NCBI GenBank assembly: GCA_023053545.1
Contig: JAKZAN010000188.1
Coordinates: 1 to 64,000 of the forward strand
DNA from: Lepidurus packardi
Lineage: Eukaryota; Arthropoda; Branchiopoda; Notostraca; Triopsidae
Reading direction: 5' to 3'
DNA: 64,000 bases
Shown here: positions 12,581 through 23,495 of the stretch, in pieces
Position numbering within the stretch: the stretch's first letter is position 1
How the letters are laid out: each line of letters begins with the position of its first letter
Notes under the pieces: generated by a model
Database searches by the model: none
What the model saw: the letters and a program-made list of their open reading frames with translations, nothing else
What the model was told of the DNA's origin: nothing
Translations under genes and position numbers: made by a program

Positions 12581-12992
12581 GATGAGGGAATGGGGGATGA
12601 CCTGAAAAATGACGAAGTGTCAGGGTTTTGTATTCGGGTTAATTATTAGATTATAAAGAGGGTTGCCTATAATTATTGTGGTATTAAGATATTTTGATCT
12701 ATCTTCGCACGTCCCCGAGGGTCGGCATTCCTTCTACCGCGTGAATGGGAGGGCTATTCTTTTTATTCATAGACATGTACCCTAGCTACCCTAACCCCTA
12801 TGATCTGGCAGAAGCGACCTCACAGATTCTATCAACTTGCTTGTTTGTGACCTATTTGTGCTCTATTCCTGTCAAGTCTCTGCTTTTAACTTGAACTATC
12901 CTTAATTCGTATGTTTTAGCGGCAAATCCCTCGTTAATAATATATAATTACTTGTTCCCTAATTCTCCATCCCTTCTGACTGTTCTAAGATA
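12581..12992. promoter_or_regulatory. Divergent intergenic promoter region
   Basis: 412 bp between NF-YB (minus) and a SANT gene (plus). Both 5' ends face it, so it should hold both promoters. No specific element could be assigned. Confidence 0.4.
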
Positions 12993-13423
12993 ATGCACAA
13001 AGTCGATCCCGTGAAGTATGCCCAGAACATGCGCGCAGCACTCTCTGGCCCTGATATCTATAAGTCAGACCTCACACTCAATCACGAATATTTCAATACC
13101 AAAAAGGGATACTACTGGTCGCATGAAAACATTTTGGCCCTGGCACGCGGACTCAAGGAATTCGGAGTCGGAGAGTGGAAAAAAATTAACCAAGAACACT
13201 TCGCAGGAACAGTACCAACCATAACCCTAGCATAATATATTCCCCAACAATTCTTTATGGATTGGCTTAGAAAACATAAATTGAACTGGAATTGCGAACG
13301 TGCATTATGCTGGGGTGCACAGATTTGAATGAGTACACAGGCCAGAAGATAGATCTGGCAACAGGCGACAACAAAGGCAAGTTCGTCCAGGGGGCTGCAA
13401 AAAAGAAAGTCAAGAAAATATGA
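12993..13423 (+). CDS. Short SANT/Myb-like domain protein (123 aa)
   Basis: A single SANT/Myb-type repeat: YYWSHENILALARGLKEFG, then VGEWKKINQEHFAGT, completed after the intron by KTEIELELRTCIMLGC. The intron is 13212-13270 (59 nt) and splices the third helix in frame. The ending after a Lys-rich stretch (AAKKKVKKI) looks like a nuclear localisation signal. Short single-SANT proteins with this ELELRTC helix are familiar in ciliates, but the target is unknown. UAA within the third helix is read as Glu. Both exon lengths (219 and 153 nt) are whole codons. Confidence 0.8.
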
Positions 13424-13633
13424 TAGTCGCCAACCTTGCACACTCTTTCTCATCCTACCAAGAGTGCTTTGGGAGTGAAGTTTTACGAATAAATTATACG
13501 AGTCCCGTTAATATATTGGATAGGAGTTCTACTGTTGATGGCTTATCGAGAGATTCTTTTTTGCATCCCTTATCAAACCCTGATCACGATTCTCTCAATG
13601 CATCGCCAATCCTGGACCGCTTCGGCCTCCTCG

Positions 13634-14027
13634 TCACTCTCGCCGCATGTTCTTTTCGATTTTCTTATTGCTGGGCTTCTTCTCCTCGACCTGGGTGTAC
13701 TCGATGGGTTCCGGAGATTCCTTTTTGGGTTTCTTAGGTTTGCCATTAGAGTACTTGACTATTCCCTCGGGATCGTTGTCCTCTTCGGGTTCAGGCTATT
13801 CTGGAGTGAGGTTCTGGTTCTTTCGCTTCTCGGTTATTTCGGCCCTTCGCGCAGCCTATTTTTTGTTCCATCTCTTGCCATCATATCCGCGCTCTTTGAG
13901 GTTTCTGGTATCCTTGCCGCTGGCGAGGATGGTATCGAAGTCGTCGTCTTAGTACATGGTAAACGGGAGGTCTATCTCTGTCAACCTTGGTTTTAGTATG
14001 TTTTGGGTAGTATAGAAGCTTTTTCTG
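13634..14027 (-). CDS. Hypothetical basic/acidic nuclear-type protein, first exon not resolved
   Basis: The coding frame runs from a splice acceptor (ACTAG, 14028-14032 on this strand) to UGA 13634-13636, giving 131 codons. Recognisable pieces are LTEIDLPFTMYEDDDFDTIL, GYDGKRWNKKEAARRAEITE and a Lys/Pro/Glu-rich C terminus. An ATG lies at 13955-13957 in frame, but the frame upstream of it also looks coding. An upstream exon is therefore likely; MREYMAEDGITLWSG near 14170 is one candidate, but its splice phase does not fit cleanly. No family was recognised. The charged tail suggests a nuclear or chromatin-associated protein. Confidence 0.55.
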
Positions 14028-14251
14028 CTAGTTTTCAAATTTAATTTACTTCTGCCGAGTTAATCAAGTGCATGCTTCAATGACAACCGTACCCTACCCA
14101 CTGGACTAGTCAAAGCTGTTCTCAATAACCAGCAACTAAATACCCCACTCCACAGAGTAATCCCATCCTCTGCCATGTACTCTCGCATATTGTTTAAACA
14201 TGATTCTTCAAAATCAACCAAAATAATTTATCAACCAGATCCCAATACGGC

Positions 14252-14911
14252 TCATTCCTCGTAGTCCTCGCTGCTCTCCATGTATTGGGCCTGTTCTCTC
14301 TGCAGTTGCCAATACCCACCCAAATCATCCTAGTACTTTTGGGCCATCGGCATGTTGGCTGGGTCACTGAAGTTAGGGTCGTACCACAAAGACTCTATCT
14401 CTTGCATCAGTTGTTGGACGGAGCTGCGCTTTTTTTCCCAATTCTTAGGATTAAGCAGGAAATGGCAAACCTCTCCTGTCGCATACACATTCACACTTTT
14501 AAACATCTCACTGTTGCCGGGAAGCGGATCTATGAATAATTTGGGTGGATTTTCGGGCCAGGAGTCATCAAACTCCAATCTTCCCTTAATCACACGACCT
14601 TGATATACTGATTCATTAGGTTCTTTAGACCTTCGTCCGATCCAGATCGCTGTAAGTTTCTGCGGGATTTCCACACCGTCCTATTCATAAGGAAGTATAA
14701 GGGTGCGCTTCATTGCGTCGTCGGATTCGCGCACTTTTTCATACTGAGCGATCTATGACTGAAGCTTATCTAGATTTCTGCCTGTAAAAGAGCGAGTATT
14801 CTTAATAATCTTGATTTTTGATTTGGGTGCGGCAGGCGGCAGAGGGGTCTAGACCTACATGGCTGATGATGAAGCTTTGATGATCTTGATTGGTTTTCGG
14901 ACTGGCTCCAT
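14252..14911 (-). CDS. Ubiquitin-conjugating-like E2, Ubc9/UBE2I-like
   Basis: UBC-fold E2 of 219 aa. Recognisable stretches are FDDSWPENPPKLFIDPLP, the active-site region NVYATGEVCHFLLNPKNWEK with the catalytic Cys, and SVQQLMQEIESLWYDPNFSD followed by PANM. The spacing (NVY-x-x-G-x-VC, long W-containing loop, DPA) matches Ubc9, the SUMO E2, better than ubiquitin E2s, although the sequence is divergent. The first ~70 residues form a non-E2 extension rich in Ile/Lys/Pro. The C-terminal tail is acidic (MESSEDYEE). No intron is needed. SUMO conjugation is inferred, and a Ubc12-like role cannot be excluded. Confidence 0.75.
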
Positions 14912-15340
14912 AATGCTGAGCTATAGTATATCAACTATACTTTTCTGTAATTAATCATTGATTTGGAGCCGTCATCATGTTTTTTGTAGGCTCGCGCATA
15001 TTGTGATATTAGAGGAGGTGCCTTCTACCATTATCAAAATCTAAATGCAGAGTTTAATTCATCAGCCGGTTGACAGGCAAGAGTCAATACCTTACAATCA
15101 TCTCGTGCCTCACAAGACGTTTGTCCCACACTAAATCCAATTGGATCATTTAAGCAGTCCAAAAGGATCAGAGTAATCAGGGGCAGAGACATGCCATGCA
15201 ATCGTGGTTATTTGAGTTGGGTGTATGGTTTGTATGGAGTGTCAATATTTTATTATTTTAAACAAATAAGGTGAATGCGGACGCATTTTTAGAGCCCCAG
15301 AGCTGATAACCTGCCTCGACGGGACTCTTCTGTCTTTGAT
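14912..15340. promoter_or_regulatory. Divergent intergenic region 429 bp
   Basis: Lies between the 5' ends of the E2 gene (minus) and a SANT gene (plus). No specific element or additional gene was recognised. Confidence 0.4.
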
Positions 15341-16060
15341 ATGTCTCCCGACTACGAAGCTAAGTCATTCACTTCTGGCGAGTCTGAGGGAAAACACACC
15401 AACCAAAACTCTCCCAGATCCCCTGTGAAGCGGCAAAAGAGGATCAATCGTACGGTTCCTTCCACGCCAAGTACGCCCGTGTCTGCTAGCAAGAAGATGG
15501 GTCATTGGAGTGTTGAAGAGAAACAGAGATATCATTGGTTCCTTGAACTTTACCATAGTCACTTCGAGCATAAGCAAAAAAGGCGAATGGATAAGATCTT
15601 TAAGACGATGGCTGACTTCATCGGGACGCGTGCTCCGGATCAATGCCGCAGCCACCACCAAAAGATGGAGAAGAAATGTGGCGCGTTCTATCAAATCTTG
15701 CACACACTCAGAATCATGCACAATGATACCGCCTCTACCTCTGTTTTACAAGATTTAATCCTAGCCGAATTGTCAAATATCGTGTTCCCAGAGCCTCTTC
15801 TCGACGAGTCCACAATACTTGAAGGAGTGGGCTCTTCAGTCACTCAAGTCGCAAGGATTAATACTGAGGAGAACAAGGAGAAGGATGAAGAAGCAGTGGT
15901 CCATGAGCATGTGCCCCAAATATCCCGTCGATTCTCGTTAGAAGAGGACAGTGGTAACTTCTTTGAAGAGGAGCGAGTATGTCGATTCGAGCATCAATTG
16001 CACTTCGCGGACGAGAACTTTTCATTCGACGAGCAGATCTTCTGCGGGAGTTCAACGTGA
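15341..16060 (+). CDS. Ciliate-type SANT/Myb-like protein (239 aa)
   Basis: Intronless frame from ATG 15341 to UGA 16058-16060. The single SANT-like domain at residues ~53-105 reads MGHWSVEEKQRYHWFLELY, then MDKIFKTMADFIGTRAPDQC, then RSHHQKMEKKCG. The CRSHHQKMEKK helix is a recurrent signature of expanded SANT families in ciliates. The N terminus is Ser/Pro/Thr-rich with a basic cluster (SPVKRQKRINR), a likely nuclear signal. The C-terminal third is acidic. DNA-binding or chromatin function is inferred from the domain; the partner and target are unknown. Confidence 0.8.
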   Translation: MSPDYEAKSFTSGESEGKHTNQNSPRSPVKRQKRINRTVPSTPSTPVSASKKMGHWSVEEKQRYHWFLELYHSHFEHKQKRRMDKIFKTMADFIGTRAPDQCRSHHQKMEKKCGAFYQILHTLRIMHNDTASTSVLQDLILAELSNIVFPEPLLDESTILEGVGSSVTQVARINTEENKEKDEEAVVHEHVPQISRRFSLEEDSGNFFEEERVCRFEHQLHFADENFSFDEQIFCGSST

Positions 16061-16393
16061 AAAAGACACAATTTCAATATTGAAGGAGCACAAGCTAAGA
16101 ATGAAAAATAAAGAACGTTCACCTATGAATTGCATAGCCAAGGTTGGTTCCAAAATTATAAAAAAAAGACCTTTCCAAGCCTGAAGAAAAACAATCGATT
16201 TAACTTCCCTCCCTTTCTTCTTCTTGCTGACCATAACTTATGTATCTGTATGATCAAATAACCTGCTGCGTCGAACCCAGCTCTTATTGACACTTGCCAC
16301 ATTATTATACTCTTGAATCATATATCTAGAACACGCCCAATAAAATTATACCTCAATCGATACCTTATATATCCAAAACATTACTCAATACTA
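16061..16393. other. Intergenic 333 bp
   Basis: Between two plus-strand genes, AT-rich towards the kinesin start. No further gene was seen. Confidence 0.45.
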
Positions 16394-18601
16394 ATGAAGA
16401 AGAGCGAAGCAGTCCGAGTAGCGATAAGGGTCAGACCCCGCAATCAGCGATAAATTGACCTCAATAGTCCAGTTTGTGTCCAGGTCACGGAAAATACAGT
16501 CTCTGTTGCCAAAAACTAGAAAGAATCTAAAGATTTTACTTATGACTATGTCTTTCCGAGTGACGGCCAGCAACGCTAGATCTATGATGCCACAGCCTTC
16601 GGACTTGTGGAAAATGTGGCTGAAGGCTATAATGGTACTATTTTTGCATACGGGCAGACAGGTGCCGGAAAGACATTCACGATGGTCGGAATAACTGGAG
16701 ATGAGAATCTGAAAGGAATAATTCCGCGCACGTTCTCGCATCTACTATCGATTACGCAGTCCGGAGAAGCGCAACAATATCTGATGAGGGTTAGCTTCAT
16801 CGAGATCTACAACTAATAAATACGAGATCTATTGATGTAGAAGAAGAAGAATGAAAAGGATGGTTTTAACAAAAAGGACCTAAAGGAAAATGCTGACAAG
16901 GGAGTCGGCGTGAAGGATCTCTTGATCCTCCCTGTTAAGACAATTAGCGAAATGGAGAGGCTCTTGGAAATTGGAAACAAAAATAGAACTGTTTTTGCCA
17001 CGGCTATGAATGCGACCTCTTCCCGTTCCCATTCCATTTTCACAGTATATTTCGAGACCTCAACCGAACAGGGCGGTAAATCCACAGTAAGAGCTGGGAA
17101 ACTTAATCTGGTCGACTTGGCTGGTTCTGAGAGGGCTGGAAAGACATAAGCTGTAGGCGATAGACTTAAGGAGGGTACTAAAATCAATCTCTCCCTGAGT
17201 GCCCTGGGAAACGTCATCAACGCTTTGGCTGAGGGAAAAGCTGGAGCTCACATCCCCTATCGTGACTCAAAACTGACGAGGCTGCTACAGGATTCATTAG
17301 GTGGAAACACCAAGACAATTATGATTGCAAGTGTTTCGCCGGCTGCTGATAACTATGACTAAACCTTAGGTACCCTTAGATATGCAGCAAGGACAAAAAA
17401 TATTAAAAACGCACCCAAAATCAACGAAGATCCCAAGGATGCGATGATACGAGAATATGCTGATGAGATCAAGAAACTCAGGGCACAGCTTGAACAGAAA
17501 GGTGATATAAGTATAGAATCTGTCCGGGTTGATGAAGATGCACTGCGCAGAGAAATAGAGGCCAAATTAAAGGCAGAAGGTGATGAGGAAAAAAGGAAAA
17601 TTCTCGAAGAACAAAGGAGAAACATAGCTCAGTCAGAAGAAGAAAAGGCTGAGCTGCTCTAAAAACTCAAGCAGATGGAGCAGGCGTTGTTGAAGTCCAA
17701 CTAGACCTTCAAGCCATCCCAGACGCAAGAGATAGCAGTTAAGGAGAGGAAGTCCAAAAAGCGAGCCTTGAAGAAGCAGGAGTAATTGGTACTTGACAAG
17801 GTACAACAAGGTCTGTAAGAGAATAAGAATATCCTTGAAGCAGACTTCTAGAAGTATAATTCCCATGTGGAATAGATCGCAGGTCTGAAAGAACTTGTAA
17901 AAAAACTGAGGAATAAGTGCAAGTCGGCACAGAACGAAGTGGTGGATCTGCAGAGATAGTTCCAGACTGAACGTGAACTACTCTAAGAATCGGTAAGAGT
18001 GGTAGAATCTCATTTATCTTTCTACAAGAACATTGCCAGCATGCTTCTCACTGAAAAGGAGATCGAGGCCATCAAATAAAAATCAAGATATATCGAAGAA
18101 GCCCGTGAGTACGTCGTGCCTCCATTTCAGCTGCGAGAAGATAAAGCACACTTCCCCAAGATGCTCACTAATCAGCAAGCCCAGGACATGATATCTGAGT
18201 ACAAGAACAGAAGGAAAATCGATTGGGCTACTGTGTCGCTTCCAGAAGAAGAAAACATCGAAGAAAGAGCTGATAAGTTTCTGGCTAAGAAAGTGTTGTA
18301 TAAAATTCCTGACTACACCAGCAACAAATACGAAGGAAAGAACTACGAGAAAATGGCACAGGAAATGCTTGAATAGGATCCGTTCGCGTAGACTTCGCGA
18401 GGCAACCGATTTACGGCAACGCAAGGACAGTTCAGAAGGAGAGACATATCAGTTTCCAATTAGAGCGGCAAAAAGAAACTAGCCCCATTGAATATTGGGA
18501 TTGCCAGCGGGAATAAATTGCAGACTCCTGCAGAGGTTCATAGGCCAACATCGAGATCAAGATAAAAACTGATTCCGCTCCCCAAGAGAGAACAGCATTG
18601 A
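16394..18601 (+). CDS. Kinesin-2 family motor
   Basis: N-terminal microtubule motor for anterograde transport, most like the kinesin-2 (KIF3/KIF17) group. Landmarks are [11 protein letters not shown] at the N terminus, P-loop GQTGAGKT near residue 90, EIYNEEIRDLL, switch [12 protein letters not shown], switch [49 protein letters not shown] and [19 protein letters not shown]. The segment [20 protein letters not shown] after the motor is typical of kinesin-2. A ~250-residue coiled coil and a basic tail follow; total 735 aa, no introns. The two Glu in EIYNEEI (16814-16819) and the Glu in YDET (17360-17362) are UAA codons. Whether it is homodimeric (KIF17-like) or heterotrimeric cannot be told. 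Confidence 0.93.
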
Positions 18602-18680
18602 TCCGAGTCGTAATTCTTAGAGGAAACTAAATTAAGTTAGATTTTTGATGCAACAGATAGGGTATATTCGTATTTTATTA

Positions 18681-19256
18681 TCAGATCGCGCTAGGAATTT
18701 ACTTTCTTAGCTTCTGACGAAGCCGATAATGAAGGAGAGAGAGGATCACACTCGCATCCAATGTGTTTGGAGGGGTTCCTTGGGGAGCCAATACAAGTTA
18801 GTGTTGCTCGGATTCTCTCATCAGTATGCTCTGCTCAGTGGAAGCGTCTATTGCCGGTGCAAACCCTATATTCTTTTTAATTTTTCTCGCTTCCTTTTTC
18901 TTGAGGCGCTTTTTCCTTAGTCTCTAAGCTAGGGACTACTCTCTAGTCAGGCCGAACCCACACTGTCTTTTTTATTTTAGTTGCTATTCTTCTTCGACGC
19001 AGACTCGGCCTTCAGATCGAATGATCTAGCAACCAATGGCCGTAGTTGGAGTGATAGTGACTAAGTCTTACAAAAGATTTTTCTAGTCAGACGGGAGATA
19101 GTAATCCTCAAAGCTGAGATTAGCAACTGTGAAATTAGTCTTATCGAGTCGATAGGTTTAGAGGATAGCTATCTTCAACTCTCCAATGGTCGGAGACAAG
19201 ACGCGCACAACAACAGAACAAGCGCTAATGTTGGAGTTTACAGCGATTTACGGCAT
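18681..19256 (-). CDS. Hypothetical protein (191 aa)
   Basis: Continuous frame from ATG 19254-19256 to UGA 18681-18683, readable only with UAA/UAG as Glu. The N half has alternating hydrophobic strands (NISACSVVVRVLSPTIGELK, then FTVANLSFEDYYLP), and the C half is a Glu/Lys/Arg helix (EEEELKEKR, REESLAERLRKKRLKKKEAR). No family was recognised. It sits tail-to-tail with the kinesin, with 79 bp between their stops. The even codon use and lack of UGA over 191 codons support a real gene. Confidence 0.65.
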
Positions 19257-19398
19257 TATAATGAATGTTTATCTCTGTTTACAATACTTTATTACCTCAA
19301 TTAACAAGACAATTTTTGCGCCTAAATAGCCTCGTTTATGATAGCCGCATAGCTAAAAAACACCTCGAATAAAAAATAATCGTAAATCTGGTTTGTGA

Positions 19399-20623
19399 TC
19401 ATGATTTCGAGCTTGCCCACTTAAAGCCTAGTACAATCGCACATGCTACGATCAATAACAGCAGTGCTCTGATGCATCGATCTGCAGTGGGGCTATTCGC
19501 ATGTTAATGGGCTTTTTCTAAGTATACCACTGCCGACTTGGTATGCTTTACTGTTTGATCGATGTTATAGTCGATCTGGTCGATCAGCGAACCCTGGTCG
19601 ATAACCAGCTGGTTCAGCTCTTTGTAGATAGAAGAGAGTTTGTTAATTGAACTGACCAACTGGTTGATTTCCTCGTCACGTTCTTTAGAGAGAATCTCTT
19701 CGTATTGCATTTCATCTGCCCAGTGTTATTCACTCTGGAACTGTTACTTCTGCTGGGGTGTGAGCTCTATGGCCATGTTGACTGCACCCTGCTGGTACCC
19801 TTTGACCTTGCTGAAGTAGTCTTTCTGCTGATTACGGAGGCATTTGGCAGCCTCTCGGATCTATTGTGTGAGAGAGATCTCTAGATTCTTGAGGACTTTA
19901 TTCAATTTTAATCAAAAGAGAGAATGCGTAGGTGGACTTATCGATATTTTTTTACATTTCTGTTCCAAATAGGAGATTTATGTGTCTTCTACTTTCCTCT
20001 TGATATGACTCAGTTTCTTCTCGGCGGCCATCACGTGCTGAGCTCGGAGTTAATCATACGAAGAGATAGTGGGAGTTATTATTATCAGGATACCTCCATG
20101 GCTTCAGCAGTCAGCTCATTTATAGATTTGTCAAGTTGCTTGATTTCAGATTACTTGAAGCTCTTCAGCCTACACTTTGTTAATGCCGCTATTTTGGTTT
20201 CTAAGATTGTCATTATGCTAGTCGAACCCTTCCGTACCTACGAGGAGTACGGTCAAGGAGATTACAGTTGGATACAGCATAGTGATTTGTTTACGAATAT
20301 TCGCGATTTTGGCAAGACTCTCTTTAGCTATGTTATAATCGTCGTTGGAGGGATGTTCGGAAGAAGACATTTCCTTCACAGAGGCGCTGGAGGTGGAGTT
20401 CTGGGCAGTCGAGAGGAGAGATCTCGTATATTCTTCCTATTCCTTCCTGAAGGAAATGGAGTTGGCCTCCTTGAGTTCATGTTCATCCTTGCCGATATTT
20501 TGGAACCTAAAATGAATAAAAGAATGAAGAATACCTTTTCTTCTTTTTGTTGAGATTGAGTTTGGCATCGGCCAGGGCTTGAAGCTTGTTGCGGACGATT
20601 CCCTTCGAGTTCTTCTTGAGCAT
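19399..20623 (-). CDS. Qa-SNARE, syntaxin-16/Tlg2-like
   Basis: Tail-anchored t-SNARE for endosome/TGN membrane fusion. The SNARE motif (about 19504-19710) includes KERDEEINQLVSSINKLSSI and KELNQLVIDQGSLIDQIDYN with the central Gln (LVIDQG) of Qa-SNAREs. It is followed by a C-terminal membrane anchor (ALLLLIVACAIVLGFKW). IDQGSLIDQIDYNIDQT is closest to syntaxin-16. The N-terminal part is assembled from short exons with introns at 20507-20534 (28 nt), 20218-20265, 20038-20093 and 19896-19955. One more removes either 20139-20154 (16 nt) or 20115-20154 (40 nt). This yields ~330-338 aa. The exact N-terminal splicing is uncertain; the SNARE and anchor are secure. Confidence 0.82.
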
Positions 20624-20886
20624 TCAACGAGCAATATGAAACAAGACTTACTATCTTTTCTTATGAAATCTCAATTTTTAATTCTTTATGCGATATGAGC
20701 GTCAGCAGCAATGAGGTTGAGTCTTTTTCTTTTCACGATCTCTACCCTCGTGAATAGCCAATAAAACTAATGAACTAAATTATAATACTATAATCACAAT
20801 AATCGCAAACTTCTCACCTTCTCAGACGATACCCTCACACCATCACCAGCATTCTCAATTATAAACACCCACCATTATAAACCGAA

Positions 20887-22011
20887 ATGGAGTACCTCCT
20901 TATGCAGAACGACACAGAGGAGGACCTCATCAAGTTCGCTAACCTGACTTCCCAGGAACGCATCGAACAAATCGACCTTTCTCTCAAACTGATCAGACTC
21001 TCGCCTTTCGAATAATTACCCAAAAATAAGAAAAAAAGGAAAAACAACTCCGCACCTACTCTAAAAGAACTCACCCCTCTCAACCTCAGCGACGAATAGA
21101 AGAAATTCGCAGATTCGTCCTACTCCGTGGACCCTATATTCACCTATAAAGAGGGCCTCGCTACGCCCCATAACCTTTACCAGAACCTGGACACTTCTCT
21201 CCAGGATCTCGCTATCAAGATACTTTCTACCTTCAAATAACACCATCTCCACAATCGATAATTAATAATTGCAGAACCCCTCCTAACTGAGGAAGAAGTC
21301 GTGGCTTAGTTCCACCAGTACCTGCAGATCTACAACTTGACTGACGTGGAGTTGTAGTTCGAAGAGCATTGCGTAACCCGCACACGAGTCAAATATGTGG
21401 GTTCCAAAAAGGCAGTCGTAGTCATGCGCAGACCGTTGTAGTATCAGAAGAGAGTATTGCAGGGCGTGCTCAACCACGAACTCGGCACCCATGTTCTTAG
21501 GCGTCGCAATGAACAGAATCAAGTATTCTTCAATCGCAGATAGGAATTTAACCTGTCTAAGTAATGCCTCGTTGTAGAAGAAGGACTGGCTTCGATTCAC
21601 CAGATCATAAAAAATGATGAAAATGGCCTCTCATTATTTATACCGGCTTTGCGCTACTATAGCTGTGTCATGGCCTCCCAGACCTCCTTTGTGGACCTCT
21701 TCAACTGGCTGAAGTAATGGCTGGGAGGAGATGTGAAGGAGAGTTGGAGAGAAGCGGTGCGGGTGAAACGAGGAATGACCGTTACAAACTTACCAGGCGG
21801 TTTGTATAAAGACCAGGTATATCTGAAAGGTGCATATGAGATCCTAAAGAACAGGAAGCACAAGAACTTCAAGAATATATTTTTCGGCAAGTTCGACTTC
21901 GAAGACGTAGAGAAAGAGGTGGAGATCAAGGCTGGGATGCTGCCTCTGTTTTATGATGAGAACTACATGAAGATATTGGATCGGATAGCCGCGCTGAACT
22001 ACATCGACTGA
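20887..22011 (+). CDS. Microtubule tyrosine carboxypeptidase, MATCAP / DUF1704 family
   Basis: Zinc metallopeptidase-like protein of the KIAA0895/MATCAP family, whose animal members remove the C-terminal Tyr of alpha-tubulin. The core motif is NHELGTHVLRRRNEQN (HExGTHxxR; His and Glu for zinc and catalysis), followed by LVVEEGLASIHQ, the family's EEGLA motif carrying the third zinc ligand region. Length is 374 aa, intronless, from ATG 20887 to UGA 22009-22011. UAA/UAG occur at Glu positions. Downstream are FNWLKEWLGGD and a conserved GGLYKDQVYLKGAYEIL. Substrate specificity is inferred from animals; bacterial DUF1704 proteins have other names, so the tubulin role here is likely but unproven. 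Confidence 0.85.
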
Positions 22012-22233
22012 TGGTATAATAGATATAGTAATACTCTGTAATTGCACATGCATATGATGTCTTCGTCTTTATGTTTCTTTACTTCTTTTACTTTCTATTG
22101 GCAAATCTTAGTGTGTATCTCTATATCATCTAAATGGAGTGAGGAGAAGAGATTGCCTGGCCGATCCTCAAAGTTTTATATTATAGTTTTTTATTCCTTT
22201 ACGAGTTGCGCACCCTCCGTCAAAATAAAATTA

Positions 22234-23298
22234 ATGGATCAGAAACTACTCGAACATCAACCATTCATCTCCAAGTTTCTCATGGACAAGATGGAACTCA
22301 ACCGTAGAGCCAAGTCCAGTCTCAGCGACCCCAATAATGCTACTCAGGATCGATTCCGCAATGCCAGGATACCCACCCCTATCCATCCTTTTCGACAACC
22401 CAAACCTCCCAGGAATTAGCAAGAGACTGTCGATGATGTCTACAAGGAGACCAAAGAGTTCATCAACAACCTCGACCAGAACATCACCAAGTGCAGACGG
22501 TTTAATTAGTTGAAGACTTACCGAAAGTATGAAGTGATCATGAAAGACATGTAGCTATAAATAGCCAAGCTCAAGGATAAACTCCAGATGGAGGAGCAAA
22601 TGCGCAGTCCCACCAAGAACTACGTTAATGAGATTCTCAGCAAATTAGTAGAGTATCGTGAAGAAAACCATCGGCTGCAGGCTGAGCTGGTGACTGCCAA
22701 TCAGACCATAGCCACACAAGCCGAGGAGATATTTACCCAAAGGACGGGGCTGAATAAAATGCAGAATACCCTGAAGACGCGTATCGAAAAGTTGCCCATC
22801 GTAGTGACACCATCTACATCCACATTAGTTACATCAAACAAAGTTGAAGAAGCTGTCAAAATCTATTTGGACTTCAAACAGGCGCAAAATAAATTATACG
22901 GACTATCCGAATCCGTCCTTTAATCTCTACTAAGGCAAGAGAAAGAACATCTGTGGAATTGGGACCTGCAAAAACTCTTAGGACGAATCGACAAATGGGC
23001 TGAAGGATTGGAAGCATCAGCCCCTGTGGAAATGTGGAAAATCCGGAGAGGACTCAGCAAAAAACTATCCGATCATTTGGATGTGAGTACTTTGAGCAAG
23101 ACGAAAGGTACCGCGAATGGACAATCTGAGACTATCAAGGTCAAGAAAAGAACCAACATAACGATAGATCCGAACACAGGGTAGCCGTATTTAGCAGAAC
23201 TGGCGACGAATCGGAGTCTGATGACGTGTGAAAATTCTCAGGTCGATACGTCTTTCATGGATAAGATGAAGAGCATGACTCCTCGGCCAGGGATATGA
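22234..23298 (+). CDS. Coiled-coil protein (354 aa)
   Basis: Open from ATG 22234 to UGA 23296-23298 without introns. A Pro-rich N terminus (RIPTPIHPFRQPKPPRN) is followed by a long coiled coil (MKDMELEIAKLKDKLQMEEQ and later heptads) and a more globular C-terminal half with LWNWDLQKLLGRIDKWAEGL. No family was recognised. It follows MATCAP on the same strand by 222 bp. A cytoskeletal role is a guess. Confidence 0.7.
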
Positions 23299-23495
23299 TG
23301 TATACTTTGAGCCCTGGAATAGTGACAGCCGTGGCCTGCTTGCTGCAATATTTTAGGAAATGAATACCTTATTATTTGGAAAGATAGCAGTAGCCACGTC
23401 TGATCGAACATAAGACCTAGCTCCACAACACCTATCATTAGCAAATCTTTTTATTCTGAGTTGTTTGACTAAATATCTTAGTAACCACAACCACT

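Noticed and set aside
13535-13996. Plus-strand frame with hydrophobic Phe/Leu-rich product
   Set aside because: Shadow of the minus-strand charged protein at 13634-14027.
19924-20553. Long plus-strand open frame of 209 codons
   Set aside because: It lies opposite the syntaxin gene and has no coherent domain; it is a shadow frame.
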